Of a DNA stretch of 64,000 nucleotides, positions 1 to 11,972 are shown in pieces (the stretch's first letter is position 1; each line of letters opens with the position of its first letter). Origin of the DNA: Candidula unifasciata (Eukaryota; Mollusca; Gastropoda; Stylommatophora; Geomitridae). Made by a program: the position numbers and the translations under genes. The notes under the pieces were generated by a model that saw only the letters and a program-made list of their open reading frames with translations, did no database searches and had not been told where the DNA came from. The stretch is from the NCBI GenBank assembly GCA_905116865.2, contig CAJHNH020000555.1:148671-212670 (forward strand), written 5' to 3'.

Positions 1-1372
1 ACGTTTGTACAGTGGTTAGTACATTGTGGGTCACGATTTCACAGTAGATAGTCCATTGTGAGTCATGATTGTATAGTAGATAGTCCATTGTGTGTCACGA
101 TTCCATGGTAGATAGTCCATTTTGAGTCGAGATTGTATAGTAGATGGTCCATTGTGAGTCGCGAATTTATAGTAGATGGTCCATTGTGTGTCACGATTTT
201 ATAGTAGATGGTCCATTGTGTGTCACGATTCCATGGTAGATAGTCCATTGTGAGTCGAGATTGTATAGTAGGTAGTCCACTGTGTGTCACGATTCCATGG
301 TAGATAGTCCATTGTGAGTCGAGATTGTATAGTAGGTAGTCCACTGTGTGTCACGATTCCATGGTAGATAGTCCATTGTGAGTCGAGATTGTATAGTAGG
401 TAGTCCACTGTGTGTCACGATTGTATAGTAGATGGTCCATTGTGTATCGCGATTTTATAGCAGATAGTAAATTGTGTGTCACGATTTTATAGTAGATGGT
501 CCATTGTGTATCACGATTGTATAGTAGATAGTCCATTGTGTGTCACGATTTTATAGTAGATGGTCCATTGTGTATCGCGATTTTATAGTAGATGGTCCAT
601 TGTGTATCGCGATTTTATAGTAGATAGTCCATTGTGTATCGCGATTTTATAGTAGATGGTCCATTGTGTATCACGATTTTATAGTAGATAGTCCATTGTG
701 TGTCACGATTTTATAGTAGATAGTCCATTGTGTATCACGATTTTATAGTAGATAGTCCATTGTGTGTCACGATTTTATAGTAGATAGTCCATTGTGTGTC
801 ACGATTTTATAGTAGATGGTCCATTGTGTGTCACGATTTTATAGTAGATGGTCCATTGTGTATCGCGATTTTTTAGTAGATAGTCCATTGTGTATCGCGA
901 TTTTATAGTAGATGGTCCATTGTGTGTCACGATTTTATAGTAGATAGTCTATTGTGTGTCACGATTTTATAGTAGATGGTCAATTGTGTGTCACAATTCC
1001 ATAGTAGATAGTCCATTGGGAGTCGAGATTGTATAGTAGGTAGTCCACTGTGTGTCACGATTGTATAGTAGATAGTCCATTGTGTATCGCGATTTTGTAG
1101 TAGAAAGTCCATTGTGTGTCACGATTTTATAGTAGATGGTCCATTGTGTATCACGATTTTATAGTAGATAGTCCATTGTGTGTCACGATTTTATAGTAGA
1201 TGGTCCATTGTGTGTCACGATTTTATAGTAGATGGTCCATTGTGTATCGCGATTTTATAGTAGATGGTCCATTGTGTGTCACAATTCCATAGTAGATAGT
1301 CCATTGTGAGTCGAGATTGTATAGTAGGTAGTCCACTGTGTGTCACGATTGTATAGTAGATAGTTCATTGAG
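1..1372. repeat. 32-bp minisatellite array, about 43 copies
   Basis: The unit reads roughly gattttatagtagatggtcc followed by attgtgtatcgc. It repeats head to tail from the window edge, so the true left end is unseen. Two main variant types alternate: gattttatag-type and gattccatgg/gattgtatag-type. The latter form 64-bp dimers near 228-420, 985-1050 and 1277-1345. Because 32 is not a multiple of 3, the open frames here repeat with a 96-bp cycle and are not genes. Confidence 0.95.
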
Positions 1373-1383
1373 AGTATAAAGTT

Positions 1384-1735
1384 CGCTCGTTACGTTCTCA
1401 TATCTATCTGTTTCCTCATTTCTGACGATCTCGTTATGACTCAAATTTATCTTTCTGATTTCTAACCACCTCGTTCTGTCTCTCATATCTATCTGATTTC
1501 TTATGTGTGTCGACCTCGTTGTGTTTCTTATATCTATCTGATTTCTCATTTCTAACCACCTCGTTCTGTCTCTCATATCTATCTGATTTCTTATGTGTGT
1601 CGACCTCGTTGTGTTTCTTATATCTATCTGATTTCTCATTTCTGGCGACCTTGTTCTGTCTCTTATTTATATCTGATTTTTTGGGGAAAAGGGGGGGGGG
1701 GGGGGGACCTAATTCTGTCTCTCATATCTCCTGAT
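1384..1735. repeat. Approximately 45-bp minisatellite ending in poly-G
   Basis: Units of the form ctcgttctgtctctcatatc plus tatctgatttctcatttct repeat about eight times, with a 90-bp dimer (Tcatttctaaccac and Ttatgtgtgtcgac variants). The array is interrupted by a G homopolymer at 1691-1706 and directly follows the 32-bp array. Confidence 0.85.
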
Positions 1736-2325
1736 TACTGTGGCAGCCTTTTATAATTTTACTGCATTTTCTATCTTATCAACTTATCTCTTCCTGTCAC
1801 GTCTGCAATATGGTTTTACTGCAATGTTGGGCTACATATTCTTTGTGTTTCGTGTTGTAAAGGGGGAACGTGGATATAAATATAGCAAAATATATCCCAG
1901 ACATTCATACACAACCGAGTGTTCACAGAAAGAGACAAGAATTTGATAGACTTCGATTAGTTGTCTGAATAGTCATAACAGGGACTTTGCCAAGGCGGAA
2001 GAAATTGAAAAGTAGGAATGGCTGGTGATTGATTCTTCGGAAGGCGAATTTCTGTCTCGGGGTCTATTTCCTCAGGGACAAGGACAAAAAAAACTGGACA
2101 ACTTTTCACCAGAGAAATAGACGGGTGTAATAATAAGCGGGGAAAAGTGGGGAAAAAAAATACTCAGAAAAAAAAAATGCTAATACTTCAGACGGTGTTT
2201 TAGAAACAGCATCAGATAATGAACAATAGAATTGGCGCCTGCGCCAAATAGAGGGAACCAAATAGCTGGTCTAGATGAAAAATAGAATAGCAGAAATAAA
2301 ACTAGACTGGGATCATAACAGTGAA
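1736..2325. other. No gene recognised
   Basis: Mostly unique, A-rich sequence. The stretch 2222-2270 resembles the LINE fragment near 61725-61770 (shared pattern ggcgcctgc..aaatagagggaacc), so it may be a scrap of that RT family. Nothing else is supported. Confidence 0.5.
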
Positions 2326-2554
2326 AGTTGTTGTCCCTATCTAGTTATTTAAACAGTAATACAATAGCAACAACATCTAACATCTGTGACAGCTGTAATG
2401 TCAACAGGAAGAAAAAACATAAACTAAGTATAGCCCCACAGTGCAAGTTGTTGTCCCTATCTAGTTATTTAAACAGTAATACAATAGCAACAACATCTAA
2501 CATCTGTGACAGCTGTAATGGCAACAGGAAGAAAAAACATAAAGTATAGCCCCA
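2326..2554. repeat. 120-bp tandem duplication
   Basis: A block starting gttgttgtccctatctag at 2327 recurs at 2447 almost unchanged. The second copy lacks about 6 bp near its end (aaactaagtatagcc versus aaagtatagcc). High identity suggests a recent event. Confidence 0.9.
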
Positions 2555-2652
2555 CAGTGCAAAAGCATTAAACAAGCAGATGGGTTTAAATATTTTGGTA
2601 CAAAGGTTCAGGATTGTTTTCTGTCGAGAACAAAAATAAAAACCTAACCTAG

Positions 2653-3181
<529 letters not shown>

Positions 3182-3283
3182 TAGCCAGCAGTGACCTATG
3201 ATGGAGTGCCTGAAAGCATGTTGGAGTAAACATTTTGAAATCATGAATCTTTTCCCTGACAGCCTATAGATGTCAGTCATGGG

Positions 3284-3665
3284 ATGTTAAACAAAAAGAC
3301 AAAAATGTCTGAACTTTTGAACGGAAATGCTACAGAAAAATTCTCAGAATACCAGGGGACCAAGAAGAACTACAACATCGACATCCTATTTGGTGTCAAC
3401 ATGGAGGAGAACTGGCTCATAAACAACATACTGTCGCGAAAGCTGAGCTGTTTCGGCCATGTTAAACGCCATGATGGCCTGGAGATAACGGTGATGGAGG
3501 ATACAGTTTGTGGAAAACGAAGCAGAGGCAGACCTCCGAGACTGATGATAGAAGACACTGAAGATGCATTGGCTATGTGAACACATACAGTTGGTGAAAG
3601 GGAGACTTTCAGGCGTGCCGTGACGAGAGCGACGTTCTGTGTGGAATCTGCTGATTGACGATGAT
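3284..3665 (+). pseudogene. Non-LTR retrotransposon RT, C-terminal remnant
   Basis: About 98 residues are open. The stretch RKLSCFGHVKRHDG followed by GKRSRGRPPR is the conserved tail that follows the thumb of many invertebrate LINE reverse transcriptases (consensus style 'RKLxFFGHVxRHDG...GKRSRGRPR'). The homology continues past the stop at 3580 in another frame (RETFRRAVTRAT-like residues near 3600-3640), so at least one frameshift or stop has occurred. No fingers, palm or endonuclease part is present upstream. This is a 5'-truncated dead copy; the family assignment within LINEs is uncertain. Confidence 0.75.
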
Positions 3666-4340
3666 GAAGTGGGTCAACAATAAGATCCCTCGCTTGCTAA
3701 CTCTGTGACTCACTGGATCAGACACTACACCAACACAACCATTGCCAAATGCTACATCATCTGTAAGACACCAAGCTCACAGGACCAGCCTAATCGAGAA
3801 CTAAGTGACATCGTAACCTGTTTCAAAAAAAAAAAAAAAAAATCTACAACTATTGTATCAATTTTCTACTGGGTACCGTGAGCATGGAGACACAGAGAAG
3901 GCTGCTGCATGGGAGGACGGATCACGAATGGGTCGGGCAGAGGTGCTAGCATGTCCATACGGTAACAAGTGGCAAGTGTCTGTCGACATCCTCTTTATGT
4001 TACAAGGAATTTACAAGTGATCGCCATTGCTGCCTGTTAATTGCTTGTCTGCCTATTGTATTCAATAGTAGCATTTGAAATTCCATTATTTCCTTTCTAC
4101 TTTCCTTCTCCAGATTTCCTCAGGTCGCCCTTTTCTATCTGCCATCCCTCGAAGAGCTGTTCTTGCCAAAGTTTCCTGAGGCATTCTGCAAACATGACCA
4201 AGTCACACCGATTACTGATTATGAAATTAAGTTCGAGTATAATTCCAGCCCGGCAGAATGTTCACCACATCAACCATCAAGTGTTCACTGGTCTTTACAA
4301 ATATGAACTCTGGCATCAAAACTCAGATGGGCTGACACCG
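3666..4340. other. No gene recognised
   Basis: Unique-looking sequence with an A run at 3826-3842, which could be the poly-A tail of the preceding LINE fragment. A 110-codon frame (4041-4373) has no recognisable domain and runs into the following microsatellite. Confidence 0.5.
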
Positions 4341-4344
4341 ACCC

Positions 4345-4463
4345 ACATATTAGTTAGACAGTTAGACAGTTAGACAGTTAGACAGTTAGACAGTTAGACA
4401 GTTAGACAGTTAGACAGTTAGACAGTCAGACAGTTAGACAGTTAGACAGTTAGACAGTTAGTT
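4345..4463. repeat. 8-bp microsatellite (TTAGACAG)n
   Basis: About 14 tandem TTAGACAG units with one TCAGACAG variant. It superficially resembles a telomere repeat but lacks the TTAGGG core and is short and internal. Confidence 0.95.
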
Positions 4464-4571
4464 AACCGGCAGATTATCCTCAACGCACATCGGCAACTCC
4501 ATCAGCGGTCGGATCCCATCGTCAGTATATCCATGTGTGTCGACTGATACAACCAGTTCTGTGCTGGTCTA

Positions 4572-4830
4572 CTACTCTCCTTTGGCTACCTGTATAGTGG
4601 TAATGTTTGGCGATATCTCTTTTGACCTGAATTCTTGTAGTCTTTTGAGTGTCACTGACTCATCATCCTCGCCGGAATCATCTTCCGTTTCCTCGAGACA
4701 GTTGGAAATATCGGCCCGGTCCATTATTCTTCCTGAACCTACCGTGGCCCTGCCAGCCAGCCAGTCCGCTGCTTCATTGCCTCTCACATGCTACTCTGTA
4801 ACAGTTTTGTGGTGCCTCGATATAACGGTG
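4572..4830 (-). pseudogene. LINE RNase H domain, C-terminal fragment
   Basis: On the minus strand the frame contains MRGNEAADWLAGRAT, the last catalytic block of retrotransposon RNase H (HxGxxGNExAD; Asp here in AAD). This is followed by an acidic linker and SVTLKRLQEFRSK, resembling the tail of I-superfamily LINE ORF2 proteins. The preceding histidine block is separated by an in-frame stop near 4790. The same domain type occurs on the plus strand at 41879-41925. It faces the plus-strand RT remnant at 4850, so the two belong to different insertions. Confidence 0.75.
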
Positions 4831-4849
4831 ATAATTCGCTATACAGTTG

Positions 4850-5640
4850 CAGGTTATAATATTAACAATCTTCGTTATGCAGATGATACAGTATTAATAG
4901 TTAAAAACGCTGAAAGACCTATAACAACTATTAAACATTGTTCTACTAGAGAGTGCAAGAACGGGACTCTCCTTGAAAATTAAGACAACAGAAATAATGG
5001 TTATATCAAAGAAGAAGATAACTCCAAAATGTAACATTGCAATAGAAGGGAAAGTGCTTAACCAAGTCAATAAGTTTCAAGTATTTGGGGACATTCATAA
5101 CATCAGTTGGACGACGTGTGACAGAAATTAGGAGCAGATTTGCCAGGTAAAGGCAGCATTTCGGTAGATGAAAAATATCTTTTGTAATAAATCGCTGTTA
5201 TTAAATATCAGAAAACTAATATTGAAATATTGCATCGAGCCTGTTCTGTTGTAATGGTTGTGAATCTTGGAATGTGAGCAAACAAATTAAGAAGAGTTTG
5301 GAGGCAACTGAGATGTGGTTCTTGAGAAACAAGTTTGCGAATACCTTGGGCTGCCAAAATAACTAAAAATGATTGGCTGGAAATGGCTACTGAAAGTAGA
5401 ACATTATATACAACAATGAGAGGGAGACAGGCAAAGTTCTTTGGTCATGTGATGAGAAAAGGAGCACTGGAAAATATCGTGACGACTGGAAACATCACTG
5501 GTAGAAGAGGCAGAGACAGACCAAGAAAAAAGATAGTGGAGAAAGACTGGCAGGGATGTTAGCTCGGTGGAATAGACTGAAAGATGACGGGGAAAGGGGG
5601 GATGATGATTTCATCCAGAGAGGCTGGAGAAAATATAAAT
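4850..5640 (+). pseudogene. LINE reverse transcriptase remnant, family 'FGHVMRK', copy 1
   Basis: RYADDTVLI at 4873-4899 is the RT catalytic YADD box. Downstream, scattered over several frames, come KTTEIMVISKKK (about 4983-5020), a thumb-like region and RIPWAAKITK (5338-5367). The C-terminal FFGHVMRKG (about 5437-5463) and TGRRGRDRPRKK (about 5500-5535) follow. At least three frameshifts or stops break it, and the fingers and endonuclease are missing. A degenerate ATC/CAT tail follows at 5685-5825. Three more dead copies of the same C-terminal region lie at 7811-8040, 33066-33500 and 61147-61395, all on the minus strand. Confidence 0.85.
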
Positions 5641-5684
5641 GATGCGCCATCGTCATGAGGAGGGTCTTTATTTAACAGTACATA

Positions 5685-5825
5685 ATTCATCATCATTACC
5701 ATCAACATCATAATCTTTATCATTATCTCCTCATCATCATTATTACCATCATCATATCATCATCATCATCATCACTGTCATCATTATCATCATCATAATT
5801 ATAATCGTCATCATCATCTCTTCAT
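5685..5825. repeat. (ATC)n-type microsatellite, probable LINE 3' tail
   Basis: Imperfect atcatc/catcat repeats with TTA interruptions begin about 45 bp after the last RT homology. The minus-strand copies at 7811 and 61147 end in tgatgatgatg at the equivalent place, supporting a trinucleotide 3' tail. Confidence 0.7.
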
Positions 5826-5903
5826 CGGGCAGTATTATTGCCGCGAAAATCGACAACAGTAAACCCACATCACTCTCAAGTCTGTGGTTTCACAAGTTAG
5901 TCT

Positions 5904-6051
5904 GATGATGTCCACCCACATGCCAGGATGTCTTTGCCACGATGATGTCAACCGACATGCCAGAATGTCTTTGCCACGATGATGTCCACCCACATGCCAG
6001 GATGTCTTTGTCACGATGATGTCCACCCACATGCCAGGACGTCTTTGCCAC
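5904..6051. repeat. 37-bp minisatellite, 4 copies
   Basis: Four units begin gatgatgtccacccacatgc at 5904, 5941, 5978 and 6015, with few differences. Confidence 0.95.
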
Positions 6052-6345
6052 ACATACACTCATCCCCCTACCCCACGGCTCCCTCACCACATCATCCAAC
6101 ACAAAACTCAGCAATTCCCTATCTCCCTAATTGGCCACAAGCTGGGGGAAACTGTGAATTCCTTCGTGTCTTGAACAAAAATTAAAAGAAAAAAATACGG
6201 ATGCTGCCAGTTAGTTCCACATTTTCCGAAATTAATTACAATTTTAATAGGATGTTTAAAAACACCGGCAGGTCAAAGTTGTGTCAAATGTTACGTGACT
6301 CTTATTTGCTGATGGGCAACTGTGTGCCGGTATATCTTAGACACA
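6052..6345. other. No gene recognised
   Basis: Unique-looking spacer between two minisatellites. No domain or RNA gene is seen. Confidence 0.5.
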
Positions 6346-6912
6346 CTGCAGGATCGTCATAGATGTCAGATCTGCAGAATAGAGCAGGATGATCATAGAT
6401 GTCAGATGTGAGAAGATCGCAGGATAATCATAGATGTCAGATCTGAGAAGATTGCAGGATAATCATAGATGTCAGATCTGAGAAGATTGCAGGATAATTA
6501 TAGATGTCAGATCTGAGAAGATTGCAGGATAATCATAGATGTCAGATCTGAGAAGATTGCAGGATAATCATAGATGTCAGATCTGAGAAGATTGCATGAT
6601 AATTATAGATGTCAGATCTGAGAAGATTGCAGGATAATCATAGATGTCAGATCTGAGAAGATTGCAGGATAATCATAGATGTCAGATCTGAGAAGATTGC
6701 AGGATAATTATAGATGTCAGATCTGAGAAGATTGCAGGATAATCATAGATGTCAGATCTGAGAAGATTGCAGGATAATCATAGATGCCAGATCTGAGACG
6801 ATTGCAGGATAATCAAAGATGTCAGATCTGATAAGATTGCAGGATAATCATAGATGTCAGATCTGCAGAAGATTGCAGGATAATCAAACATGTCAAATCT
6901 GCAGAAGATTTG
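6346..6912. repeat. 35-bp minisatellite, about 16 copies
   Basis: The unit is aggataatcatagatgtcag followed by atctgagaagattgc. The central copies are almost identical and the copies at both ends (with ctgcagaa) are divergent, the usual pattern of unequal exchange. Confidence 0.95.
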
Positions 6913-6961
6913 CAACTGAACAAGTTTTTAGCTATTATAAATGCCCTCTAAAAATTAAGAA

Positions 6962-6990
6962 ACACACACAATATCTCTCTCAAAACACCG

Positions 6991-7023
<33 letters not shown>

Positions 7024-7245
7024 ATATCTGTCTCAAAACACCGACAAACACACACACACACACATACAATATCTCAAAACACACACACACACACACATAC
7101 AATATCTCTCTCAAAACACCGACACACACACACACACACACACACAATATCTCTCTCAAAACACCGACACACACACACACACACACACATACAAACACTC
7201 TCTCAAAGCACACACACACATATACACACATATACACAGTTAATA
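6962..7245. repeat. Composite (CA)n array with 20-bp interspersed motif
   Basis: CA runs of varying length are separated by atctctctcaaaacaccgac or close variants about six times. The whole CA-plus-motif module has been duplicated, giving a minisatellite whose units each carry a microsatellite. Confidence 0.9.
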
Positions 7246-7810
7246 AAAACAACAACTGATGAACGCGAAAGAGAAAGAGAAGAAGGTCTACAAAGTCGAG
7301 TATCGCAACCATGCTGTAAACAGGGACACCCAAAGCAGCAGAAGAACGAAGAAAGGACTAAGAAAACGTTACTATGACAAATCAATGCCCTTTATTGACT
7401 TGTTGACACGTAAACTTTGAGTGAAGCAGTCACCTAATACTACAGAGATGACCGCTTTAGACGAGAATGATTATTAACTGGACAGCTAGAGTGAGCAGAG
7501 ATTGTTGCAGGCGTCAGAGAGAGAGTCGGTCGTCATGTGTTGGCCAGACTTTGAGAAGATACGAATAATAACGGAGCATGTCGAGACAAATGGAAAGATT
7601 TGTGGAAGTCAAGAATGGCAGAGGCAGCGAGAAAGCATTCTTGGTCTGGAGTAAACGGATTGATACATGATCTTGTAGTCATGGAGAGCATGGGCGACCA
7701 CTCCCGCCTGTGTAACTTAGCTGAATAAAGAAACCGAGACTATTCGCTATTTACCATTGGAGACTGAACACTTAGGAGTGAGCCTACAGAGCATATAAAC
7801 ATGATCTTCA
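7246..7810. other. No gene recognised
   Basis: Unique-looking sequence. No coding domain could be assigned. Stretches such as gtcgtcatgtgttggcc also resemble sequence near 46335, which may point to an undefined dispersed repeat. Confidence 0.4.
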
Positions 7811-8040
7811 TCATCATCAAGTGCCTTGCCAGCTGGCCTAGGCGTTCATGCAACTCCACAGATCTTGGTCTGTATTGTTCTGGATCAATTCCATTGATGA
7901 TATTTCTCCATGCCACTATCCTAAGCCATCCACCATCGGTTCTCTTGGTCTGCCTCTGCCTCTTCTACCAGTGATCTCTCCAGTTGTCAAGATATTTTTC
8001 AGTGCTTCTTTTTTCATCACATGACCGAAGAACTTGACGG
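7811..8040 (-). pseudogene. LINE RT C-terminal remnant, family 'FGHVMRK', copy 2
   Basis: Reading the minus strand from 8040 gives VKFFGHVMKKEAL, then TGEITGRRGRGRPRE and MVDGLG, and then a stop. Frame-shifted residues follow, corresponding to the SxHELIHAAGDR-like end seen in the copy at 61147. The element ends at tgatgatgatg (near 7811-7825), consistent with a trinucleotide tail. Only the last 75 or so codons survive, so this is a 5'-truncated dead copy. Confidence 0.85.
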
Positions 8041-8572
8041 GATTTTAGTTATATTAAAAAACTAATTATAGCAGAGATCGATCTCTAGCAGATGATTTTT
8101 CCTGTGGTGACGACACGCGTTCAAGATCTTATCTGATTCATATCATCCAACTTCCCACAATTTCATCTCAAATATCAAATTTAACCCCATGTGGTAATTG
8201 TAGCCGCGTTTGGGAATCCGCGCACAACTCTCGACTTGAAAGTCGCTTTCCAATAATGTAATACAATTGTCAGAAATGCTGAACGGCGTGCTTGGGTAAT
8301 GTTGTCTCTTTGTTTGATCATCTCTGCCAAAACATGTTTTTCTACTGCACAAATCTCCTGAAACAAACGCCCCAGACGTAGAAGGTTCACCTAATGTAAT
8401 ATTGCGCAATAACGAGAAACCACTTGTCTGTATTCACTGCTCCAGTTTCAAACAGAATATGACTTGTTCCTATTCCCTTACCTCAGTGGAAACCCCAAGA
8501 TCGGACTGAAGCGTTTGTTAGTCTATATGTGTATATTTTCCTCGTCTTCTCCTTTTCCTACTCTCTCCGTAG
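8041..8572. other. No gene recognised
   Basis: Contains an 88-codon minus-strand frame (8143-8409) with no domain I can name. No other support for a gene. Confidence 0.45.
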
Positions 8573-8640
8573 CCACCTGAAGATGGTATCAAGCACAAAG
8601 CACGCACCCCGTAGCTCCGGCGATGATTATTTTTATAAGT
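8573..8640. repeat. Short shared segment, also at 40872-40940
   Basis: The block tcaagcacaaagcacgcacc, then tagctccggcgatgatt, matches tcaagcgcagatcacgtgct, then tagctccggcgacgatt, in the same orientation. At 40.9 kb it lies just upstream of the endonuclease in the inverted LINE part, so this may be a scrap of that LINE's 5' region. Confidence 0.5.
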
Positions 8641-8944
8641 AAGTATGTGTCAAATAGGACTCATAGTCTATTCTTGCATTCCGTTCTATCCTGTTGAGTC
8701 CTTAGGATATCATTGACATAATTCCGTCCAGCAGCTTTAGCTTCTCTCAACAACGTTTGTTTTATGGTTTCTTTTGGATGTCTTTGCTTCCTCAGTCCTT
8801 TTATTTCCCATTTCAGTGCCTGCTTAACGATTTTAGATTCCCCCCCCCCACCCCACCCTCTTGTATTTGTACGCTATAGCACTGTCGTATAACGACACCT
8901 TTTCTTCATAAGCATCAACAACTTTAGAGCTGAAGAGAAAGATA

Positions 8945-9390
8945 CCGTTTGCATATATATTCTTTACTAGATAAGATACAGGGTAAGATATTTTCGGTTC
9001 TAGTTTTATTTGTTTTAACGTTTGCCAGTGACAGCTGGAGGACCATTAGAGACATGGAACGAAGGTTGAATCCATTCTTAAACAAAGGCATAAGAAAAAT
9101 TATGAACACAAAATGGGATGAATTCAACAAGCATGCAGAAATAGGAGAAATATTTATTGTAAATACATTCAGCGAAGAGATGAACAGAGAATCGCCAGTT
9201 GAGCACTGAATACAGAGGGACTAAGAAAACTAGAACGTCCAAGAGAAACCATAAAGAGGACGTTGATCAGAGAGGCCAAGGGTGTTGGACTGGATTCCAT
9301 CCATGATTTGGAAGGGATTGCGCAGGAAAGAATGTGTTGCTTGCTTGGTTTTACTAAGAACTGTGATGCTCAGCCAGTTACTGACTGAGG
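8945..9390 (+). pseudogene. LINE RT C-terminal remnant (different family)
   Basis: The first frame (8949-9209) contains SDSWRTIRDMERRLNPFLNK, resembling the conserved 'YGSESWxxTKxxEKRLxxFQNK' thumb segment. It then reads GIRKIMNTKWDEF and ends at a stop. Homology continues one base out of frame from 9203, with ALNTEGLRKLERPRETIKRT and the end DSIHDLEGIAQER, before a stop at about 9386. A single frameshift therefore separates two recognisable halves. No catalytic RT motifs are present. Confidence 0.75.
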
Positions 9391-9414
9391 ACTATTTACC
9401 CCACTAGGACCTCA

Positions 9415-9585
9415 CTCTGAGCGATAAACACCCGGTGACACAAAGTCTCACTATTCGGATGAGGCTCACCAATGGAGAGGTCCCAGAAAACCACGTTCAA
9501 TCGTTAGGTTATATTAGGGTACCTGGCAACAACCAGGATGGGGCTTCAAAATAACGAAACATTTGTCCCACTTGGGGAAAAGGGG
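9415..9585 (+). mobile_element. Dispersed family F, copy 1
   Basis: The stretch gcgataaacacccggtgaca through gaggtcccagaaa to ggggcttcaaaataacgaaa is shared with five further copies (9649, 23316, 23745, 37968, 54645). Its nature is unknown. It has no clear Pol III boxes or coding frame, so it may be a SINE body or part of a larger element. Confidence 0.75.
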
Positions 9586-9648
9586 GGAGGGGAGCAAGGA
9601 TCTAACGTCGACTGAAGGACAGTTGCTGTCTCTCTCTCTCTTGTTGTA

Positions 9649-9800
9649 CCCACCACGACATCAAACAATCGATAAACACCCGGTGACACAAAGTGCCACC
9701 ATGCGGATGAGGATCACCCGTGGGGAGGTCACAGAAACCCCGCTTAGCCGGTAGGCCATATTTAGGGCCCCCAATAAAGCGAAAAAATTGCATCACACAT
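9649..9800 (+). mobile_element. Dispersed family F, copy 2
   Basis: Shares acacaaagtgccaccatgcg, gatgaggatcacccgtggg and aggccatatttagggcccc with the other F copies. It is in tandem orientation with copy 1, about 65 bp away. It lacks the ccagggtggggcttc segment near its end. Confidence 0.75.
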
Positions 9801-9814
9801 AGGGACAACTACAA

Positions 9815-9952
9815 CAACGGCAGTTGCTTTTGTAAATTGCTGATTGAACGGTTGCCTCTTGAAGCCACAGTCGAAATCACTAAATCGCATACAGTTGGAA
9901 TTGAACAGGGTATTTCGGAATCACGAAGCGCATTTGTAAATACTAACAGTTG
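9815..9952 (-). mobile_element. Degenerate SINE A copy
   Basis: Compared with the SINE A at 19591-19845 (same orientation), this stretch keeps ccacagtcgaaatcac, a box-B-like gttggaattgaac and atcacgaagcgcat. It is heavily diverged and its ends are unclear. Confidence 0.5.
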
Positions 9953-10069
9953 AAGGGAGTTGCTGAGAAAAGGGGAAAACAGTGTCAGAAGATATTCGAT
10001 GACTTCATCGCCACTGTTCAAACCCCCTCACTCCATGATGAGGATAATCATGATGATAAAGTGAGGACC

Positions 10070-11012
10070 CTAAATATTCTGAAGCAAGATAAAAACGAGT
10101 CCTGTAATTTATCTGCCACGAGCGCTTTGTTCCATTAAAACACAAAAGCCTTTGGTTAAAAGATAAAAATCGATTTATGTGTGCGCAGTTTCCCTACAAA
10201 GAATAGAAAAACTTTGGATCACATACTGTGGGTTCATGTGGGTCGATGAATGGGTCCAGTGTGTTCCATGTACCTCTAGGGTGGGGTTTTGCAATTACTT
10301 GGCTGGTGAATGGTTCTGTTGACATGTCATGTTGTCTTAGTCGAGGTTTTATCTTCACTGCGATCGGTTTGTATGTTGTAGATATAAGTGGGTCATTTCA
10401 TGTAGATAAACTTGTTACATGAGACACCGGTCAGCACAACTGACGGCTTGATAACTTATGCAGCTTCATGTATTCATGTCCTGGTTTCAATGGGACACAA
10501 AGTCAACGTTTTGGCGCCCATAAGAAAGGGGCGGCACCCTCATAAATTTCTAGTAAAAGTGTGGCCTTTACTAAGACTATTGTAAAAATAACAAATACAA
10601 CAATGATGTGCCCATTACCAAATAATTATAATAATTCACCTGAAGCAACATGAAAAGTTTCCACACCTACTCCAAGAGGGGTCTGTTATATAATTATACT
10701 TACGGGACCGCTATGCTTCATTACAGTTGTTCTAAACATTCTCGATGGGTGAGGAGTGGACAGGACCAGGGCTGCCGAAGTTATTACTTTCGTACAGATT
10801 TGCCACTATTTGACCTCAGCAGAGCAAAACTGTTCCTTTATACATCACCCGATGTTTTGCTACTTTTGGGAGATTGCATCAACAATGTTGGCCTTGTACA
10901 TTGATTCCAGTAAATATTACTGGAGGAGGACTGACCCAGTTATACCACTGGTCTTGTTGTTTCTCTGCCTTTGTTAAGAAAAAATATCATGAACGAATAA
11001 ATAAAGAATGAA
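10070..11012 (+). mobile_element. Dispersed repeat J, copy 1 (about 0.94 kb)
   Basis: The segment matches 18742-19580 in inverted orientation, with high similarity over long stretches: gaagcaagataaaaacgagt at the left, then ctttggatcacatactgtgg, accagggctgccgaagtt and ccagtaaatattactg. The right end is AT-rich, gaataaataaagaatg, with a polyadenylation-like AATAAA. No coding frame is conserved between the copies. Copy 1 carries about 110 bp around 10420-10510 that is missing or changed in copy 2. It is probably a non-autonomous element or an untranslated part of one. Confidence 0.8.
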
Positions 11013-11171
11013 AAGAACTAATAGTGCAAGACCAACCACATCGTGCTGGGTGGGGGATAATTATGGTTTACAATTTCAGAAGAAAAATGTGGAGATAAAA
11101 ATCGCTCTTCACTTAGTCTTTTAGTAATACCTTATTCTTTTGCAGACGTAGAATTTGCTCTCTGCTTAGCT

Positions 11172-11302
<131 letters not shown>

Positions 11303-11720
11303 GCTATACATTTTATTGGGTTTTTAACATTTAAAAAAAAAAAGCTACGGCACCTGTTTGTGCGGTTTTGCACTACTATCGCCAAATAAATTTCGGCAGC
11401 CCTGGCGATGACTTGAATCCTTGAGCATCAAGAGCCTCACAAAACTGGCGCCAGGACATTGTTGCTTGGAGTGACCTACAAACACAGCAAGTGTGATCTA
11501 CCTTACCCCACCAAGTGTGGGTCTCAGTGCCCCATTTAGGGATGGGGTCGGGTTGCGGAGTAGTATACTACTGAATATTTCAAGACAGTAAAAAACTGAA
11601 GTAAATAATTCCACAGCATATTTTTAGTAGTCGGTAAACCAAGAGCGATGTTCACATAAGGGGAAAATATAGAGCAAAATGAATGACTGCAAACGGGGCG
11701 TTAGAATCCCAAATACGGAC
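11303..11720. other. No gene recognised
   Basis: An A run at 11332-11343 is followed by unique-looking sequence. A short ttcggcagccctgg at 11392-11406 matches a motif inside repeat J. Confidence 0.5.
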
Positions 11721-11725
11721 TTGAT

Positions 11726-11830
11726 CATCACCATCATCATCCTCATCATCACCACCACAATCAGTATCATCACTATCATTACCACCACAATAATTATCAT
11801 CACCATCATCATAATCACCATTATGATCTT
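11726..11830. repeat. Imperfect (ATC)n/(ACC)n microsatellite
   Basis: Repeated atcatc, atcacc and accacc triplets. It may be a LINE-like trinucleotide tail, although no coding remnant adjoins it. Confidence 0.85.
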
Positions 11831-11972
11831 GTGCCGTGTCAATAAGCCTCTGCCGTCATGATTCGCCACAAAAATGATAACAATAAATTCGCAAGCTCGG
11901 ATCCTAATGGAACAATTATGCGAAACACAAGATTCAACTTTCATAATACTGCTATTAATATTGCGAGCCACA

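Noticed and set aside
4345..4463. Interstitial telomere-like repeat (TTAGACAG)n
   Set aside because: The unit is 8 bp and lacks the GGG of TTAGGG. The array is short and flanked by transposon debris.
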